A stretch of 18,203 nt of DNA, from assembly GCA_015494775.1 (NCBI GenBank), contig WGAP01000208.1, positions 1 through 18,203 on the forward strand, given 5' to 3'. Shown in pieces: positions 8,901-14,304 of the stretch. Position 1 is the stretch's first letter. Each line of letters starts with the position of its first letter. This DNA comes from Flavobacteriales bacterium. GTDB taxonomy: Bacteria > Bacteroidota > Bacteroidia > Flavobacteriales > Flavobacteriaceae. The notes beneath the pieces were generated by a model. It was not told the origin of the DNA. It saw nothing but the letters and a program-made list of their open reading frames with translations, and made no database searches. The position numbers and the translations under genes are program-made.

Positions 8901-9142
8901 ATTTCCTTGGTCTTGTAGCCAAGGTAGGAAAACTGCAAAACGCTACCCAAAGGAACCGAAATATTGTACCGGCCGTCAAAGTCGGTGGCAGTTCCCTTTT
9001 GGGTGCCTTTAATCAATACGTTTACCCCGGGGAGTGCTTCCCCGTTTTCGTCGGTAACCGTACCGTGTACCGCTACTTCCTGGGCCCACATTACAAGCCC
9101 CAGAAACATAGCGAACAATGCGGAAGTTAGTTTGTATCGCAT
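5990..9142 (-). CDS. SusC/RagA-family TonB-linked outer-membrane transporter
   Basis: 1050 residues, normal for the family. After a signal peptide ending near MWAQ (residue 21) comes a carboxypeptidase-regulatory-like beta domain (~24-95: VHGTVTDENGEALPGVNVLI, then GTATDFDGRYNI). The TonB-box region (~102-110, VVITAMG) and a plug domain follow, with the typical QPLIVIDGVP and YGVRGANGVLLITTKKG (~242-257). The rest is a 22-strand barrel ending in the aromatic FGLNVDF. With SusD it forms a surface 'pedal-bin' importer powered through TonB. The barrel is intact, without frameshift. Confidence 0.96.
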   Translation of the reverse strand: MRYKLTSALFAMFLGLVMWAQEVAVHGTVTDENGEALPGVNVLIKGTQKGTATDFDGRYNISVPLGSVLQFSYLGYKTKEIKIGKAGTYNVSLVPSAEILNKVVITAMGIKKQEKAIGYSIQEIKTGNLKTPETDIFNAIKGEVAGVSINQTSGTPGAGVDILIRGMNSIDPSQSNQPLIVIDGVPISNDVFYGGNALPSAGTNAPNVANQFSFANRGVDINPDDIQSVTVLKGAAATSLYGVRGANGVLLITTKKGIKGTPTFTFSSKVTTNRITKWFQPQTKWREGYRRAAKITLDPNNPNIVPNQPRDYGDGKGVWIINPHTTYSFHTWGPSYAEDNDPSIRFHNIYKELFRTGITYDNNFSVRGGQDKYNYYFSLANVNAKSIVPFTSYNKTSFRIRGDYQISKKVNVELASNYIYTRSKLPNNGDKSIMSSLAYWSTSVPLDREFGPNGKSWNYTPYWIDNPRYFADVSGMHTEVNRFINNMKLRYDLSSAWNLTFRGGVDAYTSGRNRFVPPDLDVGTQVHGFVYNANFKYRQLYSNTQLNYDKDINKDLQFHFSVGQEVFAGKSIYEWVRGEGLIVPDFNHISNTKNLFSGERTLRHRLIGLYSDIRLDYKDRLFLDVTGRNDWSSTFARQNRSYFYPSASLSFIFNDWIDKEQKFFSFGKLRLSYGEVGKEARPGSLGSFYVITNTLPGGVPATLRLSHIGDPDARPERQSTKEAGFDLRFFDNRFRIDYTHYDRYNKDLLRDTYTPYSSGLTKIYGNVGELHAWGDELTVSAYWLEKDNFSWRTTVNYSNNHGKLIKLNENIEDGVYFGGGTTPVIINKLYVGDYLGALYGYTWKYTDDGQLILDSHGRPQIDWSERKLVGNAFPDWIGSIGNHFRLGNVSFGFVLEYKKGGDVFDDFRRTAIRNGNAKATEERYVEKLWEGVQDAGGGNYVPNTTPATLNEYWYRYTRNTWAAETMLEDGSWLKLRNLYLSYNLPKKWLSNSFVKRVRFDFAMSNYVLWSKNQGWDPEGSTYAAGSNIYGFIGYSTPLTTNFSFGLNVDF

Positions 9143-9165
9143 AACACTTAGGGTTTAATTTGAAG

Positions 9166-9196
9166 TAAATATACTATTTCTCAAAAACAAAAACAA
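9166..9196 (-). promoter_or_regulatory. Promoter of the susCD operon
   Basis: On the minus strand TTG (9194-9196) is followed after 20 bases by TATATTTA (9166-9173), one base from the TAnnTTTG consensus. Expected transcript start is near 9159, giving a leader of about 17 bases. Confidence 0.5.
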
Positions 9197-9226
9197 TGAT
9201 TTTCGCGTAAACAGCACCAAAATGCC

Positions 9227-9556
9227 CTATTGTTTGAACTTCACGGCCGTTCCATAGGCCAGAATTTCCGACGCGCCTTGCATGATCATCGAAGTGGTCA
9301 GACGGACGTTTACAATGGCGTCGGCGCCCATTTCACGGGCGTGTTCCACCATACGTTGCAGCGCTTGCTCGCGCGATTTGGCTTGCAAGGCGGTATATTC
9401 CGAAATTTCGCCGCCCACCAGATTTTTCAATCCGGCAAGGAAATCATTGACAAACATACGTGCCCTGACGGTGCTTCCGCGGGCAATACCCAAAACTTCC
9501 CCGATTTCCTGTCCGGGAACCGTTTCGGTTGTGGTAACCAATAGTCGTTTTTCCAT
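9227..9556 (-). CDS. YbjQ / UPF0145 family protein
   Basis: 109 residues covering the whole small family fold. Recognisable segments are the start LLVTTTETVPGQEI, GIARGSTVRARMF, REQALQRMVEHAREMGADAIVNVR and the end EILAYGTAVKF. Structures of relatives are homo-oligomeric rings; the biochemical role is unknown, though the family has been linked to heavy-metal or envelope stress. It is a single gene with its own putative promoter upstream and the susC promoter downstream. No terminator is apparent between them. Confidence 0.92.
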   Translation of the reverse strand: MEKRLLVTTTETVPGQEIGEVLGIARGSTVRARMFVNDFLAGLKNLVGGEISEYTALQAKSREQALQRMVEHAREMGADAIVNVRLTTSMIMQGASEILAYGTAVKFKQ

Positions 9557-9575
9557 AGGGTTAAAATTTTATCCC

Positions 9576-9583
9576 TAAATATA
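9576..9583 (-). promoter_or_regulatory. Putative -7 box of the YbjQ gene
   Basis: TATATTTA on the minus strand, 19 bases before the start codon, one base from TAnnTTTG and identical to the susC -7 box. No convincing -33 element is seen. Confidence 0.4.
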
Positions 9584-9639
9584 ACGTATTTTGAAATAAC
9601 GCGGCCTGCGGGACCTAATTTTTTTATTTTTTGGCGCTT

Positions 9640-9837
9640 CGGAGCCCCATGCGGGTCTCCTACGCTTCGCCGGTGAGCCCGTCCTTGCGGCCGGTCTCAC
9701 CGGACGTTGATCCCGACATTGCTTGCGCAATGTACGGGACAGGTTTCGCGAGCCCTGCGGTCTGCCGCGGGCCTCGGAACCCTTCGGTTTCCTCGGCGGT
9801 CGGCGAACCCGCAAGGCGGTTTCGCCTTTTTGTTTTA
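9640..9837 (+). ncRNA. Candidate structured RNA or GC-rich repeat with several hairpins
   Basis: No credible gene is seen here. In order: CCGGTGAG/CTCACCGG (9670-9677 with 9696-9703); TCCCG-CATTGC/GCAATG-CGGGA closing a TTGC loop (9711-9739); a long imperfect stem at 9742-9781 starting GGTT and ending AACC with a TCTG loop; a smaller GGAACC/GGTTTCC hairpin overlapping it; and a final AAGGCG/CGCCTT hairpin (9813-9828) followed by TTTTGTTTT. The hairpins follow each other closely and the last resembles an intrinsic terminator in plus orientation, which suggests a plus-strand transcript. No promoter was identified, and it could equally be a mobile or genomic repeat. Confidence 0.4.
9813..9837 (+). 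terminator. Terminator-like hairpin closing the 9640-9837 block
   Basis: A six-pair stem AAGGCG/CGCCTT with a GTTT loop runs into TTTTTGTTTTATTG. There is no plus-strand gene upstream that would need it. Confidence 0.5.
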
Positions 9838-9868
9838 TTGTGTTGATAACCGGACATTTAACCCATTT

Positions 9869-9897
9869 GTAGAGACGCCCAAATTGGGCGTCTCTAC
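9869..9897. repeat. Perfect 14-bp inverted repeat (GTAGAGACGCCC type palindrome)
   Basis: GTAGAGACGCCCAA, one A, then TTGGGCGTCTCTAC: a perfect palindrome of 29 bases. Palindromes of the form GTAGAGACG...CGTCTCTAC occur as dispersed repeats in other bacterial genomes (recalled knowledge, not searched). No poly-T follows it. Confidence 0.8.
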
Positions 9898-9954
9898 GGG
9901 ATGTATGGGAAACGAATTAAATTCGCGCCAGGGATGGAAGCGGTATGAGCCGCC

Positions 9955-10063
9955 GGCGGTGCCGATGGTTTTCCGCCCGGCGGAGGCGACCGGCGGAAGC
10001 CCCACGCACGGGCGGGCGCGGGCGCGCGGGCACGCGCGCCCGCGCAAAACCACGGCATCCGCC
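9955..10063. repeat. Very GC-rich three-way-junction structure
   Basis: The outer stem pairs 9955-9972 with 10046-10063 (GGCGG, TGCCG and TGGTTTT segments with two single-base bulges). Inside are a TTCCGCC/GGCGGAA arm (9971-9977 with 9992-9998) and a perfect 13-bp arm GCGCGGGCGCGCG/CGCGCGCCCGCGC with a GGCA loop (10016-10045). The 13-bp arm abuts the returning outer stem directly. GC content is far above that of neighbouring genes. Possible readings are a mobile repeat, a cruciform protein site or an RNA element. Confidence 0.6.
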
Positions 10064-10200
10064 AAGGCGAATATAAGCGGACAGCCCGACGGGCGCCGCG
10101 TGATTGCGCCGCGGTGTAAACGAAAGTGAAGCAACGCGGCTTGCAAGAACGCGTGCGGCCGGGCGCCCCAATAAAATTAACTATCCGTAAACCATACCCG
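10064..10200. other. Gene-free remainder with a further GC-rich fold
   Basis: No credible gene is seen. GGGCGCC (10091-10097) can pair with GGCGCCC (10162-10168), and inside it GCCGCG (10108-10113) with CGCGGC (10135-10140). The GC-rich character stops at about 10170, where normal AT-rich promoter DNA begins. Confidence 0.5.
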
Positions 10201-10210
10201 CAGTCCGTAT

Positions 10211-10241
10211 TTTGCCGTGGCAGGCGGATTTCCTAATTTTG
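10211..10241 (+). promoter_or_regulatory. Promoter of the DUF2249 / oxidase-like / DUF59 operon
   Basis: TTTG at 10211-10214, a 19-base spacer, then TAATTTTG at 10234-10241: an exact match to the Bacteroidota consensus. Transcription should start near 10248, 22 bases before the first start codon. No clear FNR/CRP-type palindrome is seen near it. Confidence 0.75.
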
Positions 10242-10269
10242 CGGCGAAATTTAGAATTAATCCAAATAG

Positions 10270-11148
10270 ATGAAAATCACGCGGGATACCAAAATCGGGA
10301 AGTTGCTGGAAACGGACGAGCGGATGCCGGATGTGTTGGTGTCCCTATCGCCGGCCTTTAAGAAACTGACCAATCCCTTGCTACGCAAGCACGTGGCGCC
10401 GCGCGTGAGCATCAAAGACGCCGCACGCATCGGCGGAATGACGCCCAACGAATTTCTGCGCCGTTTGGAAGAAGCGGGATACGAAGTGGAATACTCGCCG
10501 GAAGACGAAGCCGCCCGAACGGATGCCGAATGCAAGCAAGCGGCCCGATACCGCATACAAACTTTCGACGCAAGACCCTATTTGGATGCGGGCAAAGACC
10601 CTTTCCCTGCCATTCAGGAAAAATTGCGCGGTTTGGCATCCGGTGAGGCCTTGGAAGTGGTTTTGGACTTTGCCCCCTTGCCGTTGATTGAGATTTTCGG
10701 CAAAGCCGGATTCCATCATTGCCTACGTCATGAGCCGGACGGAACGGTGCATACCTTGTTTTTCAAACCGGAACAACCAAGGGGTTTTTGGCGCCGGCTA
10801 CGAAGGCGTTGGCGCGGAGGTAGCGGGCAAGCACAACGCGCGGAAAAAACCTTGCCGGCATCACCGGAAACCCAAGTGCTCGGGCCCGGGGTTTTCGAAT
10901 CGAAACTGCAAGAAGCCGGCGACCAATTGCGTCGCCTGGATGTGCGGGGGCTTGAAATGCCGCAACCCATGATGCGCATCCTGGAAGTTTTGCCTTCCCT
11001 TCAAGACCACGAAGCCCTGTTGGTGGAACACGAACGCATTCCGCAATATCTTTTGCCCGAATTGGCCGAACGCGGATTTTCCATAGCCGCCCGGACGGCC
11101 CCCGACGGGCATATTCAATTGTTGATTTTCAAAAAGAAAACCCGATGA
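10270..11148 (+). CDS. DUF1858-DUF2249-DUF2249 protein
   Basis: 292 residues with three small domains. Residues ~4-68 resemble DUF1858 (TKIGKLLETDERMPDVLVSLSPAF...SIKDAARIGGMTPNEFLRRL), a fold also seen in hybrid-cluster and nitrogen-oxide related proteins. Residues ~98-166 are a first DUF2249 unit (FDARPYLDAGKDPFPAIQEKL). After a basic linker (WRRLRRRWRGG), residues ~222-288 are a second, more typical unit (LDVRGLEMPQPMMRILEVL). DUF2249 is a TusA-like sulfurtransferase-type fold, but the catalytic Cys of TusA is absent from both units, so binding or regulation is more likely than sulfur transfer. The stop overlaps the next start by four bases (ATGA), showing translational coupling. In other Bacteroidota this trio is found near denitrification genes (recalled knowledge). 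Confidence 0.85.
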   Translation: MKITRDTKIGKLLETDERMPDVLVSLSPAFKKLTNPLLRKHVAPRVSIKDAARIGGMTPNEFLRRLEEAGYEVEYSPEDEAARTDAECKQAARYRIQTFDARPYLDAGKDPFPAIQEKLRGLASGEALEVVLDFAPLPLIEIFGKAGFHHCLRHEPDGTVHTLFFKPEQPRGFWRRLRRRWRGGSGQAQRAEKTLPASPETQVLGPGVFESKLQEAGDQLRRLDVRGLEMPQPMMRILEVLPSLQDHEALLVEHERIPQYLLPELAERGFSIAARTAPDGHIQLLIFKKKTR

Positions 11149-12443
11149 CCAAACTCCATACCGACAATGCGCCCGATATTAGTGTGGTAAAACCGCATTT
11201 TTTGTTTGGCGCCGTGGCCTTTCTGGCGGCGGTGGCCTTGATGATTGCCGGACGCACGCATCTTTTGGGGCCCTACTATGACAATAAAATCCTGGCGGTG
11301 GTGCATGTTAATCTTTTGGGCTGGGCCATGATGCTCATTTACGGTTCGCTCTATCAATTGGTGCCCGTGGTGTTCGAAGCGCGGGTATTTAGCGAGCCCT
11401 TGGCCAAAGTTACCTTTTGGATTACGGGGCTGAGCGTGGCTTTGATGGGCTATGCTTTTTGGTCGGGGCGTTTGGAAGGCTTCCTGCCCGTAGCGGCAAG
11501 CTTGATGTATGCGGGTTTGTTTATGTTCGGTTTCAATATTGCCATGTCCTATCGCCAAGCGCGGCTCAAAAACATCAAATCCTTTTTTATCATGGCCGCC
11601 ATTTTTTGGCTTTTTATGACGCAAACCGAAGGTTTGCTGATGGCCTTCAATTTCAAATACGGATATTACGAAGCCGGCAATTTATATCACCTGAAAATCC
11701 ATGCCTTGATGGGGTTGGTGGGTTTTTTCCTGATGATGATTTTCGGGGTGGGCACCACCCTGGTTCCCATGTTTTTGGTTTCGCACAAGCACAGCGAACG
11801 TCCGCTATGGCCGGCCTTTTTGCTACACAACGGCGGTGTGGCGATTTTGGTGCTGAGTTGGTTGTTTTTTCCGGGGAAGGTTTGGAACGCGGCCGGGTGG
11901 TTGATGATTACGGGCGGCATCGGTTTTTATCTCAAATTCGTGGCCGACGCCTACCGCAACCGCTTCAAACGCATCCTGGACGAAGGCATGAAACCCACCA
12001 TGCTGATGTTTGTTTTCCTGTTGATACCCATAGCATTGAGCGGGGCCTTGCTTTGGCAAAAAAATCCCTACGGGCCTACGGGCATGATGCTCAGTATGCT
12101 CCTGGGTTTCAGTATGATTTTCGGCGCGATCAACCTGATTATTTTGGGGCAAACCTACAAGACCATTCCGTTTATCATTTGGTTGGAACGTTACAAACCC
12201 TATGTGGGTAAATACCAAATTCCCTTGCCGCGCGAAGTGTATTGGGCCAAACTCTCCCTGTGGCAATTCCGGCTTTATGTATTGTTTTTGGCGCTGTATG
12301 CAGCGGGCGTTATCAGTCGAAATTTTGTAATTTTGGACATCGCTTTAATTCTTTTGGCCACAGTGGCCGTGATGTATAATGTGAATATGCTCAAAATGTT
12401 TTTCCACAAACCCGTTCTCAAACCTTTACCCGACAAAAAATAA
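11145..12443 (+). CDS. Heme-copper oxidase subunit I-like / NnrS-like membrane protein
   Basis: 432 residues with about 12 hydrophobic segments, an inner-membrane protein. It is shorter than true cbb3 subunit I and lacks the paired HH and HxH copper/heme ligand pattern, so a working oxidase is unlikely. Conserved-looking histidines in membrane segments are H54 (HVNLLGW) and H186 (IHALMGLVGFF). Each is followed about 20 residues later by LVPV or LVPM, which suggests two related halves, each perhaps holding a heme. The cytoplasmic loop VSHKHSERP (211-219) is also His-rich. NnrS-like proteins are heme/copper membrane proteins tied to nitric oxide tolerance; assignment here rests on this pattern and on neighbours. 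It is coupled to the DUF2249 gene upstream and lies 4 bases before the DUF59 gene. Confidence 0.75.
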   Translation: MTKLHTDNAPDISVVKPHFLFGAVAFLAAVALMIAGRTHLLGPYYDNKILAVVHVNLLGWAMMLIYGSLYQLVPVVFEARVFSEPLAKVTFWITGLSVALMGYAFWSGRLEGFLPVAASLMYAGLFMFGFNIAMSYRQARLKNIKSFFIMAAIFWLFMTQTEGLLMAFNFKYGYYEAGNLYHLKIHALMGLVGFFLMMIFGVGTTLVPMFLVSHKHSERPLWPAFLLHNGGVAILVLSWLFFPGKVWNAAGWLMITGGIGFYLKFVADAYRNRFKRILDEGMKPTMLMFVFLLIPIALSGALLWQKNPYGPTGMMLSMLLGFSMIFGAINLIILGQTYKTIPFIIWLERYKPYVGKYQIPLPREVYWAKLSLWQFRLYVLFLALYAAGVISRNFVILDIALILLATVAVMYNVNMLKMFFHKPVLKPLPDKK

Positions 12444-12447
12444 GCTT

Positions 12448-12903
12448 ATGCAGTTGAAAAATACATTTAGTTTGGTGCTCCTCGGATTGTTCGGAAAGAA
12501 AAAATCCGATCCGGATAAATCATCGTCCCATCCCGACGATAAACAGGAAAAAACTTCCGGTGCGACCACTAAGGGTCAGGCCAAATCGGATGAAGAAATC
12601 CGCAAGGTGGAAGACCATATTTACGAATTGCTCAAACAGGTTATCGACCCGGAAATAGGTTTGGATATTATCAATCTGGGCCTGGTCTATAACATTGTTT
12701 ACGACGGCAAAAAGCATATTTACATTGAAATGACGCTATCCACGCCGGCCTGTCCGCTCAGTGACGCCTTGGTGCAAAACGTAAAAAACATCATCGAAAA
12801 ATATTACCCGGGCTACACCGTGGATGTGGAATTGACCTTCGACCCGCCCTGGGACACCTCGATGATTAGCGAAGAAGGCAAGCGCCACTTGGGAATGCTT
12901 TGA
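12448..12903 (+). CDS. MIP18/DUF59 (SufT/PaaD-like) Fe-S assembly factor
   Basis: 151 residues. Residues ~50-140 are a full MIP18 domain: VIDPEIGLDIINLGLVY (65-81), then LSTPACPLSD (97-106) with the conserved reactive C102, and LTFDPPWDTSMIS (129-141). Such proteins help load iron-sulfur clusters into target enzymes. The first 48 residues are unusual: a short hydrophobic start (NTFSLVLLGLFGKKK) and then a charged, low-complexity linker. This could tether the domain to the membrane beside its neighbour. As third gene of the operon it may mature a cluster protein of the same pathway, but no such target is in the window. Confidence 0.9.
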   Translation: MQLKNTFSLVLLGLFGKKKSDPDKSSSHPDDKQEKTSGATTKGQAKSDEEIRKVEDHIYELLKQVIDPEIGLDIINLGLVYNIVYDGKKHIYIEMTLSTPACPLSDALVQNVKNIIEKYYPGYTVDVELTFDPPWDTSMISEEGKRHLGML

Positions 12904-12928
12904 TGCTTGAACAATTTTTTATGAGATA

Positions 12929-12958
12929 AAAACCGGCATTCATTCGCCGGATTTTTTT
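12929..12958. terminator. Bidirectional terminator between convergent operons
   Basis: CCGGC (12933-12937) pairs with GCCGG (12946-12950), followed by ATTTTTTT on the plus strand and by TTTTTATC on the minus strand. It ends the DUF2249 operon and the opposing DnaJ group. Confidence 0.8.
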
Positions 12959-12961
12959 CGA

Positions 12962-13321
12962 TTAGCGGTGAAGCCCTTCGCGTATCCAACGGATGCGCCA
13001 ACGGGCGATTTGTTCATTTACCGGCTCGGCGTGCATACACATCAGTCCGAAAGCCAAAGGGCTCATCCGGTAGTCCATCACCGTGCGACTGTGAAAATCG
13101 GCAAATACAGGACGGATATGATGTTCGGGAACCTCGCCGGCTTGCTGCAATACATTTAGCGTGCGTTCCAGTGCGCGGGCAAATTGTTCCTCGGTTTCCA
13201 AACCCAACAAGCCGAACACGTCCGAAGCATAGAGATGCATACGACTGTCGGCCAACATTTCCAAGAAATCGGCCACAAAGCGGGGCATTTGTCCGTAAAT
13301 ATCGGGTAGGTTGGTTGTCAT
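12962..13321 (-). CDS. Unrecognised small protein coupled to CbpA-type DnaJ
   Basis: 119 residues, soluble, without signal peptide or membrane helix. The start ATG overlaps the DnaJ stop by four bases, so translation of the two is coupled. In proteobacteria the gene after cbpA is cbpM, a ~100-residue MerR-like inhibitor of the J domain. This protein has the place and size of CbpM, but I see no MerR-type helix-turn-helix start and no sequence match. Its C-terminal part (YRMSPLAFGLMCMHAEPVNEQIARWRIRWIREGL) faintly recalls the end of phage Rha/BRO-type domains, which have a Y-x-LS...F..L.M.......WK..YI pattern. That is only an impression. A role as modulator or partner of the chaperone is inferred from position alone. 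Confidence 0.75.
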   Translation of the reverse strand: MTTNLPDIYGQMPRFVADFLEMLADSRMHLYASDVFGLLGLETEEQFARALERTLNVLQQAGEVPEHHIRPVFADFHSRTVMDYRMSPLAFGLMCMHAEPVNEQIARWRIRWIREGLHR

Positions 13322-14256
13322 CGCCTCAGGTTTTTCAGTTGTTCATACAATTTTCGTTCTTCGTCGGTCAAATGCTCGGGCACGCGAATTTGCACCGATG
13401 CATATAGGTCGCCGAATGCGCCTTCGCGTCCGTAAACGGGCAAACCTTTGCCACGGATACGAAGCGTTTTTCCGCAGGATGTTCCGGCGGGCACGGTCAT
13501 TTGAACGGTTCCCGTGGGTGTTTGTACGGGTACCTTGCCGCCCAACACGGCCGTCAGGTCGTCCACCGTTACCGACGTGTACAGGTCGCTGCCTTTGCGC
13601 ACATAGCGCGGGTCGTTTTCGGTGTGGATGGTAATGTACAAATCGCCGGCAGGGCCGCCGTTGATGCCCGGGCCGCCCTTGCCCGGAATTTTGATGATTT
13701 GGCCCTCGTAGGCACCCGGCTTGATGCGGACACGGATTTTTTTGCCGCCCAAATCGATGATACGTGTGGCGCCGTGCATCACTTCATCGAAACTTAACGT
13801 CATTTCGGCATGTAAGTCCCGTCCCTTACGGGGGACATTGGAACGTGTGCTTCGCCGGCCGGCCGTTCCGAAACCGCCAAAGCCGCCGAACAAGTCGAAA
13901 ATATCGCCCAAATCACCCAAGTCGCCTTCGTAATAGTATTGGCCTCCGCCACCGAAACCACCGCTTCCGAAGCCGCCGAATCCCGACTTGCGGGCTTGTT
14001 CCTGCGCCTTTTTGTATTCGTCGTACTGACGCCAATACATACCCACTTCGTCGTATTTCTTACGGTTTTCGGGGTTACCCAACACTTCGTAGGCCTCGTT
14101 GATTTCCTTGAATTTTTCCTCGGCTTCTTTATCGCCCTTGGTGCGGTCGGGATGGTATTTACGGGCCAGTTTGCGGTAGGCCTTTTTTATCTCATCCTGC
14201 GAAGCATCCTTGGCTACGCCCAGTATTTTGTAATAATCCTTGAATTTTTCTTCCAT
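13318..14256 (-). CDS. CbpA-type J-domain co-chaperone (class B DnaJ)
   Basis: 312 residues. The J domain (1-~72) has the HPD motif at 35-37 (KYHPDRTKG) that stimulates DnaK ATPase. A Gly/Phe-rich linker follows (~91-130, GFGGFGSGGFGGGG), then two C-terminal beta domains (~145-305) with GGKKIRVRIKPGAYEGQ and GDLYITIHTENDPRYVRKGSDLY. The Cys-rich zinc domain of DnaJ proper is missing, which makes this the CbpA/DjlA-like class B type. It should act in the cytoplasm with DnaK, holding and passing on unfolded proteins; CbpA relatives may also bind DNA. A 48-base gap separates it from the HPF-like gene upstream, so they may share a transcript. Confidence 0.95.
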   Translation of the reverse strand: MEEKFKDYYKILGVAKDASQDEIKKAYRKLARKYHPDRTKGDKEAEEKFKEINEAYEVLGNPENRKKYDEVGMYWRQYDEYKKAQEQARKSGFGGFGSGGFGGGGQYYYEGDLGDLGDIFDLFGGFGGFGTAGRRSTRSNVPRKGRDLHAEMTLSFDEVMHGATRIIDLGGKKIRVRIKPGAYEGQIIKIPGKGGPGINGGPAGDLYITIHTENDPRYVRKGSDLYTSVTVDDLTAVLGGKVPVQTPTGTVQMTVPAGTSCGKTLRIRGKGLPVYGREGAFGDLYASVQIRVPEHLTDEERKLYEQLKNLRR

Positions 14257-14304
14257 ACGTCATCCATTTTATTCCTGCACCTTATCAACAATGTTTCAAA
14301 GCAT

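Noticed and set aside
9575..10171. Several 65-140 residue frames on both strands of the GC-rich intergenic region
   Set aside because: They overlap one another, are Arg/Pro-rich, lack ribosome sites and lie in inverted-repeat DNA; GC-rich DNA has few stop codons.
9557..10269. tRNA, CRISPR array or riboswitch in the long intergenic region
   Set aside because: No tRNA arm pattern, no regularly spaced repeats, and no known riboswitch core were found; the structured blocks lie away from the downstream start codon.
12962..13321. Direct naming of the small DnaJ-coupled gene as cbpM
   Set aside because: Only the position supports it; the residues do not show the CbpM pattern.
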